DNA from: Atopobacter sp. AH10
Lineage (GTDB): Bacteria; Bacillota; Bacilli; Lactobacillales; Aerococcaceae
Length of the DNA: 64,000 nt
Reading direction: 5' to 3'
NCBI RefSeq assembly: GCF_003664595.1
Contig: NZ_QXPZ01000002.1
Span: forward strand, 110,931-174,930
This document shows, in pieces, positions 26,758 to 37,289 of this stretch. Under the pieces are notes generated by a model. That model was not told the DNA's origin, searched no databases, and saw nothing but the letters and a program-made list of their open reading frames with translations. Positions within the stretch are counted from its first letter, which is position 1; every line of letters starts with the position of its first letter. The position numbers and the translations under genes are program-made.

Positions 26758-27576
26758 ATGTCACACTATGGTTTATTAGGGCATCCTTTAGGACATAGCC
26801 TATCCCCTCAACTTCACAAGATCATCTATAACACTTTAGGAATAAAGGCTTCCTATAGCTTATTCGATCGAAAAGAAGACGAATTAGGCCTTTTTTTTCA
26901 AGAATTACGAAAAGAAGACGGAGCTGGGACTAACGTCACTATTCCTTATAAAGAAAAAGTAATCCCCTTCTTGGACTATAGGACACCTGTCGCAAAAGCT
27001 ATTGGAGCTGTCAATACCATCGCTTCAAGAGAAGGCTTACTCTATGGCACCAATACGGACTACGATGGGATAGAGCTCACTTTCAAACGACAATCTTGGC
27101 CTATTAAAGGTCATTCTGCCCTTGTGCTAGGAACTGGTGGCGCCTCACTCGCTGTGGAACACTTTTTAAAGAATTCAGGTATTCAACATTTAACTTTTGT
27201 CAGTCGAAAAACAATTTCGCATTTCAAAGGGCATCCTGTCGTCTCTTATAAAGATCTGGACACTATTAAGGCTAATTATCTCATCAATGCCACTCCAGTT
27301 GGCCTATACCCTCATACTGAGGACTGCCCTATTCAGCCCTCACAAATAGAAAACTTCGATGCTGTCTTTGATCTCATTTATAATCCTAGTCAAACTCAAC
27401 TTTTGCGCCTAGCCCAACATATTGGTATTCCCACAAGCAATGGATTAGACATGTTGATCGGACAAGCTATCAAAGCTCTTGCTTTCTGGCAAAACAGAAG
27501 TTTTACGTCAAGTGAAATCGAAAATCTCTACCAAACTATTTTAGCGCAAAAAGCAAACTGGCTACGTTCATTATAA
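26758..27576 (+). CDS. aroE: Shikimate dehydrogenase
   Basis: This 272-residue NADP enzyme reduces 3-dehydroshikimate to shikimate. GLLGHPLGHSLSPQLHK is the substrate-binding start, GTNVTIPYKEKV carries the catalytic Lys and VLGTGGASLAVEHFL is the NADP glycine loop. It is divergent from aroF and lies 14 bp upstream of aroK. AAGGAG precedes the ATG. A TATAAT box lies about 70 bp upstream in the shared intergenic region. Confidence 0.95.
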   Translation: MSHYGLLGHPLGHSLSPQLHKIIYNTLGIKASYSLFDRKEDELGLFFQELRKEDGAGTNVTIPYKEKVIPFLDYRTPVAKAIGAVNTIASREGLLYGTNTDYDGIELTFKRQSWPIKGHSALVLGTGGASLAVEHFLKNSGIQHLTFVSRKTISHFKGHPVVSYKDLDTIKANYLINATPVGLYPHTEDCPIQPSQIENFDAVFDLIYNPSQTQLLRLAQHIGIPTSNGLDMLIGQAIKALAFWQNRSFTSSEIENLYQTILAQKANWLRSL

Positions 27577-27590
27577 AGGAAGTGATGTCC

Positions 27591-28133
27591 ATGGAGTCAA
27601 ATAAAAGTCGTTCCAAGAAGGAAAATCAACCCCTAGTGAATATTATTCTAATTGGTCTACCTGGTTCTGGAAAAACAAGCCTAGGTGAAGCCTTAGCTCA
27701 AAAACTAGGCTTTAGCTTTAAAGATAGTGATAGAGTGATTGAAGAAGAAAGCGGGCAAACTATTCCTAGCCTTTTTGAAAAAGGGGAAAGCTATTTCCGC
27801 CGAATCGAATCTCAGGTACTAATAAAACTATCCCGAGAAAGAGGCATCGTCCTAGCTACTGGTGGAGGGGCTGTATTAAGGGCTGAAAACATGCATCATT
27901 TAAAAAATAGTGGAAAAGTCATTTGGATCGATCGTCCCTTGGAAAAAATCAAAGAAGATTTAGATCCAAGTCACCGTCCCCTTTTAGCCAAAAATTTACA
28001 AAAACTCGATCAACTGGACTTAAATCGACGCCCCTTATATGAAGGCTATGCAGATCATCATTACATTAATTCAGGGAATTTTGATCAGGCCTTAGCCGAG
28101 TTATCAAAACTCGCAGAAAATCTGTTGCCCTAG
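27591..28133 (+). CDS. aroK: Shikimate kinase
   Basis: This enzyme of 180 residues phosphorylates shikimate with ATP. LIGLPGSGKTSLGEALA is the Walker A loop, FKDSDRVIEEESG the shikimate-binding Asp, FRRIESQVL and LATGGGAVL follow, and the lid Arg is in SHRPLL. The ATG at 27591 is preferred because AAGGAAG (27576-27582) is 8 nt upstream; GTG 27582 and ATG 27585 lie in or next to that site. It is in an operon with aroE. Confidence 0.93.
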   Translation: MESNKSRSKKENQPLVNIILIGLPGSGKTSLGEALAQKLGFSFKDSDRVIEEESGQTIPSLFEKGESYFRRIESQVLIKLSRERGIVLATGGGAVLRAENMHHLKNSGKVIWIDRPLEKIKEDLDPSHRPLLAKNLQKLDQLDLNRRPLYEGYADHHYINSGNFDQALAELSKLAENLLP

Positions 28134-28256
28134 GATGAAAAGCCTATAAGTTTCACCGCAAAAATTCACTAACCATAAATGGAGCCTCCAGGGAAAAGTC
28201 TTTTCAAAAAATCGCCTTGAAAGCGAAAGTTCAACAGAGCACTCTCTCAATGAAGC

Positions 28257-28419
28257 ACTTTAGCAAAAGACTAGTTTCAACATCACTTCTCCCGGCGTCC
28301 CTAAATTAGTCAAACAATATACTTTAGCAAAAGACTAGCTTCAACATCACTTCTCCCTGCCTTTCTCCATCAGTCAAACGATTTACTTTAGCAAAAGACT
28401 AGCTCAACATCACTTCTCT
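28257..28419 (+). repeat. Three tandem 64-bp repeats upstream of aroQ
   Basis: Units starting ACTTTAGCAAAAGACTAG begin at 28257, 28321 and 28385, an exact 64-bp period; the third is partial and runs into the aroQ leader. They share CAACATCACTTCTC and, in the first two, GTCAAAC. They fill most of the aroK-aroQ gap (28134-28438). No promoter or terminator is evident within the unit. Confidence 0.85.
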
Positions 28420-28438
28420 ATAAGAAAGGAAAATACCT

Positions 28439-28876
28439 ATGCACATTCTTATCCTTAACGGACCCAATCTCAATCTATTAGGTCAACGTGAACCTCAAAT
28501 CTATGGCACAAACACTCTAAATCAAATGGAAGAAAGCATCAAAAAAGTAGCTCAGCCCTTAAATGTTCAAGTGGACTTTTTTCAAAGCAATAGTGAAGGA
28601 GCTATCATCGATACAATCCATGCTGCTAAAGATAAAGGAATAGATGGCATTGTCCTTAACGCAGGAGCATACACCCATTATTCTTATGCTATTCTGGATG
28701 CTATCCATGCTGTAACTACACCCGTCGTTGAGGTTCATCTATCCCCTATCTACCAACGGGAAGCTTTCCGTCATCATTCTGTCATCGCTCCAGCTTGTAT
28801 CGGACAAATCAGTGGATTTGGCATAGACAGTTATCGCTTAGGACTTCTTGCCCTTCTAAACGATCTAGAAAAATAA
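28439..28876 (+). CDS. aroQ: 3-dehydroquinate dehydratase, type II
   Basis: This 145-residue enzyme turns 3-dehydroquinate into 3-dehydroshikimate. MHILILNGPNLNLLGQREPQIYG opens all type II enzymes. SNSEGAIID and LNAGAYTHYSYA supply active-site residues, and VEVHLSPIYQREAFRHHS carries the catalytic His region. GAAAGG precedes the ATG. With aroE and aroK this completes the plus-strand group, so all seven steps to chorismate are coded within 7.2 kb. Confidence 0.95.
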   Translation: MHILILNGPNLNLLGQREPQIYGTNTLNQMEESIKKVAQPLNVQVDFFQSNSEGAIIDTIHAAKDKGIDGIVLNAGAYTHYSYAILDAIHAVTTPVVEVHLSPIYQREAFRHHSVIAPACIGQISGFGIDSYRLGLLALLNDLEK

Positions 28877-28942
28877 AATGAGCTTTTCCTTTAAGCTCCT
28901 TAACTAACTTATTCATCACGATCAATTCTATATCAAGAAAAA

Positions 28943-28970
28943 AAACCTTGTCTATAGTTAGACAAGGTTT
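28943..28970 (+). terminator. Terminator of aroQ
   Basis: A 12-bp stem AAACCTTGTCTA/TAGACAAGGTTT with a TAGT loop is followed by a T-rich tract. Confidence 0.9.
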
Positions 28971-29122
28971 CTTCTTGTGGCGCTATTGCTAACGTTTAGC
29001 CCTGTTCACATCAAGACTAAAAGATGGCTGCAATCCGGCAGTGCCAAAAAATGGCTCCATCTCCACTTCAAATGTTGCAATCGTGCAACACTCGACTCAT
29101 CGCATGACTAGAATTCTAACAT

Positions 29123-29182
29123 ATTTAGTCCAGATGTACAAGTTCTCCATAAATTTAGTTCAGATGTACAAGTTCTCCATAA
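29123..29182. repeat. Two abutting 30-bp direct repeats
   Basis: Two 30-bp copies (29123-29152 and 29153-29182) differ at one base. Each includes CAGATGTACAAGTTCTCCAT. There is no spacer, so they are not a CRISPR. They lie in the ~760-bp gap between aroQ and pyrB, which otherwise shows only a short protein-like fragment at about 29242-29380 and the pyr leader. Confidence 0.8.
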
Positions 29183-29441
29183 AAAGAAAAGTCCTTTGAA
29201 AAATAGTCCTATCCCTCTTCTTACGTTTAGAGAAAATTAGAATGCATGCTAAAATAACAGGGGCTAGGTCATCTGAGAATATTATAGAAAAATTGAGATC
29301 AGCTCTAAAAAATCATCCCAATCTCCAAAAGGCACCAGAGTATAAAGTGAACGAGAAAGTTTATATATACAAACCTTTTTTACACACTATCCTCGATTTT
29401 TGCCTTTCTCCATTTTTTCTCAAAAAAAGTCACTAAAACAA

Positions 29442-29470
29442 TTGACATTTGAAATAGTCTTCCGTATACT
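29442..29470 (+). promoter_or_regulatory. pyrBC promoter
   Basis: TTGACA (29442-29447) and TATACT (29465-29470) are separated by exactly 17 bp, directly upstream of the PyrR attenuator. Confidence 0.9.
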
Positions 29471-29489
29471 ATCGTCAAGAAATAAATAC

Positions 29490-29612
29490 TGTCGTCTTTA
29501 AACGAGCCCTGTGAGACTCAGAAGACACGAGCGTCCTAACGATCTGTTGTATCCTCAATAGATTGCTTTTGACTGAACATACTCGTGTCGATGACAGGAG
29601 TATTTTTTTCGT
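29490..29612 (+). promoter_or_regulatory. PyrR-type attenuator in the pyrB leader
   Basis: Three mutually exclusive RNA structures can be drawn. The PyrR-binding anti-antiterminator has GTCTT (29494-29498) pairing with AAGAC (29522-29526) around a GAGCCCTGTGAGACTC loop that fits the PyrR consensus. The antiterminator pairs GACACGAG (29524-29531) with CTCGTGTC (29582-29589). The terminator pairs ATACTC with GAGTAT and has a T-run at 29603-29609. By analogy with Bacillus, UMP-bound PyrR stabilises the first and shuts off transcription. Confidence 0.88.
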
Positions 29613-29650
29613 CAACCGTCGTCAAGAACAAGACCTAGGAGGCTCATTAA

Positions 29651-31901
<2,251 letters not shown>

Positions 31902-31940
31902 TATCTGTTTATCAGGTGACACGCAACGCCTGACATCATG

Positions 31941-32017
31941 CTAGTCTCATCTCCCCTTTAAAGAGACTAGCCAAGCCCCGAAAGTTAGCAAGACTAGGCT
32001 AGTTTTCGGGGCTTTTT
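31941..32017 (+). terminator. Terminator of pyrBC (two hairpins)
   Basis: A first hairpin pairs CTAGTCTC with GAGACTAG (31941-31970). The second pairs AAGCCCCGAAA (31973-31983) with TTTCGGGGCTT (32004-32014) and is followed by TTTTTCTTC. Confidence 0.88.
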
Positions 32018-32170
32018 CTTCTTTGTCCTCTTTCCTAACCCTTTTCATAGCCTTTTCTATTAACGAATTGTCCCCTTAATAAAGGGTAAAAGTTCTGTAG
32101 ACTGATCTTGCTATTTAAGCCAAATTTGTCTATAGTAAAAATGAACTATTCTAAAGGAGTCGGAGCCATT

Positions 32171-32995
32171 ATGATGAAAAAATGTCCATATTGTAAAAAT
32201 GATATTCCCCAGCAAGTGAGCGAATGTCCTTTTTGTGGAGCTTACGTCAAAGGAGTCACTGCTAGCACTACAGCAGAAAAGTCGTCTAGTAAAACTGGCG
32301 AAAGTAAAGCCCCTCAATCGAAAGAATCTCGGCAAACTATGGACTCCCGCAAAAAAAATACCCCAAAATCATTGGTCAAAATTTACTCCAGCGTAAGTGG
32401 TTACTTAAGCTTTTTAAAAAGTAATTTTGTTTGTCCAAGCCTTCAAAGACGTGTTCGTCGCAATGAAAATACTTACTATGGCTACATTACAGCTTTCCTT
32501 ACCATCTTGCTTAGTGCTGGGAGTTTAACCCGTTTGGTCACAGGTTTGATCAGTAAATACAATTTACTATCGGATATTTCCATCCTACCTTCTGCCAACA
32601 TTAACCCAAATCCTATATTCTTTTTCATTAAATCTGTTATCTTCTTCCTTGTCTACTATCTAGGCTTCCCCATCATCGCCTATTGGATAAAGAAACTGAT
32701 TTTGAAACGTAGTCATGAATTCCACTTCTGGATCACCCAATACGAAGGGGCAAATACGATCGGACTTTTATTTGTAAGCATTAGCTTCTTATTGAGTTTA
32801 ATTTCTCCTTTGCTGTGGGCTATCCTTATTAGTTTTCTTTTACTTTTAACAGCGATGACTTATGGCATTACTTTTGTCGGTTCTTTCTACAAAACTGTCA
32901 ATGAAACAGCTATTGATAATATCTATTTAAGCTTAATTGGAGGAGCCTTGCATCTTTTTGTGGTAATGACTCTCGCTTACTTGATGTTTCCTTAA
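32171..32995 (+). CDS. Zinc-ribbon membrane protein of unknown function
   Basis: This 274-residue protein has an N-terminal zinc ribbon (CPYCKNDIPQQVSECPFCGAY, two CxxC pairs) followed by a charged Ser/Lys-rich linker to about residue 90. Four or five membrane segments follow, for example AFLTILLSAGSLTRLV, FFLVYYLGFPIIAYWI, LLFVSISFLLSLISP and LHLFVVMTLAYLMF. The ATG at 32171 has AAAGGAG 11 nt upstream; the longer frame to 32108 lacks one. Such proteins are common in Lactobacillales and mostly uncharacterised. It is transcribed alone. Confidence 0.75.
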   Translation: MMKKCPYCKNDIPQQVSECPFCGAYVKGVTASTTAEKSSSKTGESKAPQSKESRQTMDSRKKNTPKSLVKIYSSVSGYLSFLKSNFVCPSLQRRVRRNENTYYGYITAFLTILLSAGSLTRLVTGLISKYNLLSDISILPSANINPNPIFFFIKSVIFFLVYYLGFPIIAYWIKKLILKRSHEFHFWITQYEGANTIGLLFVSISFLLSLISPLLWAILISFLLLLTAMTYGITFVGSFYKTVNETAIDNIYLSLIGGALHLFVVMTLAYLMFP

Positions 32996-33070
32996 AAGGG
33001 ACTTTGGCACATCTTATTGTTTTGCAATTGATCTATCTCCTTAAAAAAGAGCAAAAAATAGAGCTAAAAA

Positions 33071-33112
33071 AAGCGCAACTTGATTCCTAATGGTTTCAGT
33101 TGCGCTTATTTC
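33071..33112. terminator. Bidirectional terminator between the zinc-ribbon gene and cdd
   Basis: A 10-bp stem AAGCGCAACT/AGTTGCGCTT lies between convergent genes. It has T-rich sequence on the plus side and an A-run on the left, which gives T for the minus strand. Confidence 0.88.
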
Positions 33113-33186
33113 TTCTTTTCGACAATAAATCTTTCGCAGCCCCTCTAGGACTTTGCAAGGAAAATGAACACGACCTTTCCTTACCT

Positions 33187-33597
33187 TTATTCCTCTATCC
33201 TATCTAATTCCTTGAAGGCCATTGGGGAAAGTTCCCCTAAAGTAGTAGTTAATACCTCGCCATCAGCTTTCGTTAAATAAATAGGCGTTGTGGGATCACA
33301 AAATTCAACCATCACCTGACGGCAAATCTGACAAGGAGCTAGATAATTAGTCGTTTTCCCCACTATAGCTATAGCTCTTATATTGCCTTTTTTGTATCCC
33401 TGACTAATCGCAGTAAAAATCGCAGATCTTTCCGCACAGTTGGTTGCTCCGAAAGACACATTCTCAACATTTACTCCCCTAATCACTCGCCCATCTGTCA
33501 TTTCTAAAGCACATGAAACAGGAAATTGTGAATAAGGGCAATAGGCATTGTCTAAAACTTCTTTAGCTAATTCGATCAATTCTTTAGCTGTTGTCAT
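33187..33597 (-). CDS. cdd: Cytidine deaminase
   Basis: This 136-residue zinc enzyme deaminates cytidine and deoxycytidine for pyrimidine salvage. NCAERSAIF gives the first zinc Cys and the catalytic Glu, and PCQICRQVM the other two zinc Cys residues. YCPYSQFPVSCAL is the substrate-binding start. It lies 9 bp downstream of luxS and is probably co-transcribed with it. Confidence 0.95.
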   Translation of the reverse strand: MTTAKELIELAKEVLDNAYCPYSQFPVSCALEMTDGRVIRGVNVENVSFGATNCAERSAIFTAISQGYKKGNIRAIAIVGKTTNYLAPCQICRQVMVEFCDPTTPIYLTKADGEVLTTTLGELSPMAFKELDRIEE

Positions 33598-33606
33598 TAC
33601 AAACCT

Positions 33607-34071
33607 CTAGTCAAAAATACGTTCAAAAGGATCCAAACTAATCCCTTGTTTTAAGATATCTCTAGCATACTCCTTTGCCCCAAATAAGGAATGGTCACGG
33701 TAATTACCGCAAGAACGGGCATCTGTAGCCTCAACTCTTTCTGCGTCTAAAGCTAGTTCAAGAACCTTCACCAAGGCATCTCTCACCTCACGAACACTTG
33801 GTTGCCCCCAACAAATAAGGTAAAAACCTGTCCGGCAGCCCATTGGAGAAATGTCAATCACTCCATCCAAATAATCCCGAATGTTCACAGCTAGCAAATG
33901 TTCTAAACTGTGTAAAGCAGCGGTTGGAATAGCCCCTTGATTCGGTTGGATCAAACGCAAGTCAAATTTACGAATCTTAGCACCATCAGCATTTTCTTCA
34001 TTTCCAGCAATTCTGACATAAGGAGCCTTAACCTTCAAATGATTCAATGAAAAACTTTCTACTTTTGCCAT
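33607..34071 (-). CDS. luxS: S-ribosylhomocysteine lyase LuxS
   Basis: This 154-residue enzyme splits S-ribosylhomocysteine into homocysteine and DPD, the precursor of autoinducer-2. [13 protein letters not shown] has the two metal-binding histidines and [13 protein letters not shown] the catalytic Cys segment. AAGGAG precedes the ATG. It is divergent from thiT, with a 14-bp palindrome at 34131-34144 in the shared region. Confidence 0.96.
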   Translation of the reverse strand: MAKVESFSLNHLKVKAPYVRIAGNEENADGAKIRKFDLRLIQPNQGAIPTAALHSLEHLLAVNIRDYLDGVIDISPMGCRTGFYLICWGQPSVREVRDALVKVLELALDAERVEATDARSCGNYRDHSLFGAKEYARDILKQGISLDPFERIFD

Positions 34072-34130
34072 ATTTTCAACTCCTTTTTACTCTTTATCTG
34101 GCAGTAAGAGTCTTTTTTATTCGCCCTTAA

Positions 34131-34144
34131 AAAGAACGTTCTTT
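34131..34144. promoter_or_regulatory. 14-bp perfect palindrome between luxS and thiT
   Basis: AAAGAACGTTCTTT lies about 60 bp upstream of luxS and 29 bp before the thiT -35 box. It lacks the GAAC-N4-GTTC spacing of Bacillus LexA sites. It may be an operator of luxS, but no cognate protein can be named. Confidence 0.45.
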
Positions 34145-34172
34145 CTTTCTATTGTAAAGAAGTCCATTAAAA

Positions 34173-34201
34173 TTGACAAGCTATCCTCTTTCACTTATAC
34201 T
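34173..34201 (+). promoter_or_regulatory. thiT promoter
   Basis: TTGACA (34173-34178) and TATACT (34196-34201) are 17 bp apart, about 30 bp upstream of the TPP riboswitch. Confidence 0.9.
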
Positions 34202-34231
34202 AAAGTCAATCAAATATTGTTGTACTTCTAA

Positions 34232-34312
34232 AACAAAGGGGCGCCACGAGCTGAGACGTGATCTATCACGAACCCTTAGAACCTGTTTGTTAACACAAGC
34301 GTAGGGATTGTT
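34232..34312 (+). promoter_or_regulatory. TPP (THI-box) riboswitch
   Basis: The conserved core elements appear in order: GGGGCGCC, CTGAGA (34251-34256), ACCCTTAGAACCTG (34272-34285) and AGCGTAGGGA (34298-34307). An AACAA/TTGTT P1 stem closes it. It lies directly upstream of the thiamine transporter gene. TPP binding should switch the gene off. Confidence 0.95.
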
Positions 34313-34330
34313 ATTTGGCAAGTTATCATG

Positions 34331-34368
34331 CCTCTTTGTCTTAGTTTAGGGACAAGGAGGTCTTTTTT
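34331..34368 (+). promoter_or_regulatory. Riboswitch expression platform: hairpin covering the thiT ribosome site
   Basis: CCTCTTTGTC (34331-34340) pairs over 10 bp with GACAAGGAGG (34351-34360). The second arm contains the AGGAGG ribosome site, and TCTTTTTT follows directly before the ATG at 34369. The hairpin can therefore act both as an intrinsic terminator and as a ribosome-site sequestering stem. Confidence 0.8.
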
Positions 34369-34923
34369 ATGTCCAATTCCCATATTAAACTTTTAGCAGA
34401 AGAAGCCATTATTGCTGCGATTGCCATGGCTTTATCCTACCTTCCATTAGATATTGCTTGGTACCAGATCAGTCTAGGCTGTTTACCTATTGCTATTCTT
34501 TCCATGCGTAGAGGTCTACTAGCTGGGCTTACTTCTGGTTTTATCTGGGGTTTATTGCATTTACTTCTTGGGAAAATTTACTTTCTTTCTGTCATTCAAT
34601 TTACCATGGAATATTTCTTAGCTTTCATGCTGATGGGATTAGCCGGGCTTACAAGCCATTCTTTTCAAGCTCAATTAAAGGCCGGTAAATCGCCATATAT
34701 GACCTACAGTCTAGGAGCTCTTTTAGGTTGTTTTGCTAAATATCTGATCCATTTCATAGCAGGTTTCATCTATTGGGGACAATACGCTCCAAAACACATG
34801 TCTCCCGTTATTTACTCCTTGTCAGTGAATGGATCCAGTTTTATCATGACTAGCCTAACGGTCATCGTTATCGGGATTATCCTGATCAAAACTTATCCAA
34901 AACTATTCCAGGTTCAGCCATAG
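34369..34923 (+). CDS. thiT: Thiamine-specific ECF transporter S component ThiT
   Basis: This 184-residue membrane protein binds thiamine as the S component of an ECF transporter; the energising EcfAAT subunits must lie elsewhere. Six hydrophobic segments are seen. LAEEAIIAAIAMALSYLP and WYQISLGCLPIAILSMRRG match ThiT, and the sixth-helix region includes the SVNGSSFIMT segment. The TPP riboswitch upstream supports the substrate strongly. AGGAGG lies 8 nt before the ATG. Confidence 0.95.
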   Translation: MSNSHIKLLAEEAIIAAIAMALSYLPLDIAWYQISLGCLPIAILSMRRGLLAGLTSGFIWGLLHLLLGKIYFLSVIQFTMEYFLAFMLMGLAGLTSHSFQAQLKAGKSPYMTYSLGALLGCFAKYLIHFIAGFIYWGQYAPKHMSPVIYSLSVNGSSFIMTSLTVIVIGIILIKTYPKLFQVQP

Positions 34924-34959
34924 ATATCAGCCAATCTATCACTGAACATTCATCGAATC

Positions 34960-35056
34960 AAGAAAGGCATAGGATATATCCTGTGCTTTCTTGAGACCAT
35001 CATCCTCTCTCCCTTCAAAAGGGAGAACGCCCCAGATTAGTCTGGGGCGTTTTTTT
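34960..35056 (+). terminator. Hairpin and terminator downstream of thiT
   Basis: An imperfect 16-bp hairpin (34960-34992) is followed by a strong terminator: ACGCCCCAGA (35027-35036) and TCTGGGGCGT (35041-35050) with a TTAG loop and a T-run at 35050-35056. Confidence 0.92.
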
Positions 35057-35168
35057 GATAAGGATAAACTGACCTCCTAAAGTTAGATATCTTAGTCTAG
35101 CTTTAGGAGATCGGTTTATGCGTTACTGTCTTTCCTTTCTTTTCCAACGCTTTGAAAAGAAAATCTCA

Positions 35169-35266
35169 GGAAAGATCTAAACAGGATTTTATAGTTCATC
35201 CTATTTCAATAAAGAAAGGAAAGATCTAAAGAAGGCTTTTTAGTTCATCCTATTTCAATAAAGAAT
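35169..35266. repeat. Two 49-bp direct repeats
   Basis: Copies starting GGAAAGATCTAAA-like at 35169 and 35218 share TAGTTCATCCTATTTCAATAA and differ in the middle. They lie in the gap between thiT and the convergent ABC transporter operon and fall downstream of both genes. Confidence 0.75.
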
Positions 35267-35291
35267 AGGCAAATAAACTAATAGCCAGGTT

Positions 35292-36110
35292 TTAGGCATA
35301 GACTAAAGCTGCTTCTCCCTCTTCAAGGTCCACCGCTTCACCTCGGGAGAGATTGCGGAACCAGGTCAATAATTGTTGATGTGTCAGTTGACTTTTCTTT
35401 TCTTGATCTAAATCAGCAACAATTTCTCCTTTATGGAGCATGATTAAACGATTCCCATAGTCTATCGCATCCTGCATATTATGGGTAATCATTAAAGTGG
35501 TCAATCCTTGTTCTTCTACAACAGTTTTTGTCAGTTTCATTACTTGATTAGATGTATGTGGATCAAGCGCCGCCGTATGTTCATCTAAAAGCAATAATTC
35601 TGGTGATTGCATCGTCGCCATCAATAAGGTTAAAACTTGGCGTTGCCCACCAGACAAGAGGCCAGCTTCCGTTTCCAAACGCTCTTCAAGCCCCATCCCC
35701 ATCTTTTTTAGCAATTCGCTATACCTTTTCTTCTTATCTTTTGATAAGGCTGGCAATAAGCCACGTTTCTTCCCACGCTTTTCTGCAATAGCTAAGTTTT
35801 CAGCAACCGTTAAATGCGGGCAAGTCCCAATTTGTGGATCTTGAAAGACCCGAGCCATAGCTTTAGCTCGTTGGTGGACCTTCATGCCATTTATTTTTTG
35901 CTTATTTAAAAAGATGCTACCAGAGCTGGCTTGTAACCCACCTGAAATCAAGTTTAACAAGGTGGATTTCCCTGCCCCATTAGACCCGATAACTGTCACA
36001 AAGTCCCCTTTATTCAACGTCAAATCAATCGACCGACTGATGCAATGTTCTTCACCATCTGCTGATCGAACAATTTTACTCACATTTTCTAATCGTAAGA
36101 GTTCTTCCAT
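35292..36110 (-). CDS. ABC transporter ATPase, TrpXYZ (COG1101) type
   Basis: This 272-residue ATPase has Walker A GSNGAGKST, signature LLSGGQRQ, Walker B LLLLDEHTAALDP (with His after Glu, as in this family) and an ITHNMQDA H-loop. It lies 3 bp downstream of the permease gene. Together with that permease and the lipoprotein-like binding protein it forms a COG2984/4120/1101 importer. Streptococcal relatives take up tryptophan or other aromatic amino acids. Confidence 0.88.
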   Translation of the reverse strand: MEELLRLENVSKIVRSADGEEHCISRSIDLTLNKGDFVTVIGSNGAGKSTLLNLISGGLQASSGSIFLNKQKINGMKVHQRAKAMARVFQDPQIGTCPHLTVAENLAIAEKRGKKRGLLPALSKDKKKRYSELLKKMGMGLEERLETEAGLLSGGQRQVLTLLMATMQSPELLLLDEHTAALDPHTSNQVMKLTKTVVEEQGLTTLMITHNMQDAIDYGNRLIMLHKGEIVADLDQEKKSQLTHQQLLTWFRNLSRGEAVDLEEGEAALVYA

Positions 36111-36113
36111 TTC

Positions 36114-36992
36114 TTATTCCTCCGCCTTTTTTCCTGCATGTGGTCCCCAAAGAATAATAGCCAAGGCCAGCGCTGATAGGATCTTAATATCGCTGGACAA
36201 GATCGGTATAAGAGATTGTTGCATGATTAAATCAATAACCAAGCGATAAATTATCGCTCCAATCACAATAGAAATCAATCGGACAGGAATCCCTGCTTTC
36301 TTCAACAAGACCTCACCAATAATGACTGCTGCTAAACCAATAACGATAGTCCCTGTTCCCATTGCAATGTCAACGAAGCCATTGGACTGTGCTAATAAAC
36401 CACCAGACAGGGCAATTAAGCCATTAGATAACATAAAACCCACTAATTTCAATTGGTCTGTCTTTATACCATTTGCTTCACTCATAACTGGATTATCCCC
36501 AGTTGCCCGTAAAGTTAAACCATATTCAGTCCGCATGAACAAGACAAGCAAAAGGATGACCAAAGTAACCACTAATACAGCCAACAGCAAGCAAGCCATA
36601 TCCGTTTGAAGTCCCCTATCTTCCAAAAAGGTGATAAGCGTTTTCTGCCCGATCAAAGGAATGTTCGCCTTCCCCATCAAACGTAAATTAATGGAATAAA
36701 GGGCAGTCATGGTTAAAATACCAGATAAAAGAACGGGTATTTTCATTTGAGTGGTCATAAATCCAGTCAAAAGACCTGCTAAAGTTCCTGCTAGAAAAGC
36801 AACAGCTAAAGCGACTATAGGGGAGACTCCCTGTAAGAGTAACTTAGCCACCACTGCAGCGCCTAAAGGGAAAGCTCCCTCTGCTGATAAATCAGGACTA
36901 TCTAATAGACGAAAACTGATATAGACCCCCATAGCTAAAATGGACCACATCATTCCTTGCGAAACACTTGAAAGTAACAAATCGAGAGACAT
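36114..36992 (-). CDS. ABC transporter permease, TrpXYZ (COG4120) type
   Basis: This 292-residue permease resembles branched-chain amino-acid permeases, with about eight hydrophobic segments. Examples are GMMWSILAMGVYISFRLLD, VALAVAFLAGTLAGLLTG and CLLLAVLVVTLVILLLVL. It contains LRATGDNPVMSEANGI, the cytoplasmic loop that contacts the ATPase. The gene lies about 300 bp downstream of the binding-protein gene (36993-37289), a gap that shows no clear terminator. Confidence 0.88.
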   Translation of the reverse strand: MSLDLLLSSVSQGMMWSILAMGVYISFRLLDSPDLSAEGAFPLGAAVVAKLLLQGVSPIVALAVAFLAGTLAGLLTGFMTTQMKIPVLLSGILTMTALYSINLRLMGKANIPLIGQKTLITFLEDRGLQTDMACLLLAVLVVTLVILLLVLFMRTEYGLTLRATGDNPVMSEANGIKTDQLKLVGFMLSNGLIALSGGLLAQSNGFVDIAMGTGTIVIGLAAVIIGEVLLKKAGIPVRLISIVIGAIIYRLVIDLIMQQSLIPILSSDIKILSALALAIILWGPHAGKKAEE

Positions 36993-37289
36993 CGCTCCAC
37001 CTTCCTTAAAAATACACTAACTCATTCTTCAACTTTATTATTTAACGCATTATAAAAGAATAGTCGTTGAGACTTTACCCATCTAACTAGTCAAAGAATA
37101 ATGCTTGGACTACTTTTTTACTTAAACTTTTCATTTCTTTTATTCAAAGATAGGAGACGATTTAAAAGTGTTCCATTCGCCTCACTATCTTTTTATTCCG
37201 AATATAGCCTTAAGATCAAGGCATATCTTACTTTAAATTTTTCCTTTTAGCCCATCAGGACTTTTAGGAAAATGACTGCTATATCCTAA

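Noticed and set aside
29123..29182. Mini-CRISPR
   Set aside because: The two 30-bp repeats touch each other with no spacer.
29242..29436. 64-codon gene between aroQ and pyrB
   Set aside because: No ribosome site and no recognised domain; the last third runs into the pyr upstream region. Kept only as a possible remnant in the findings.
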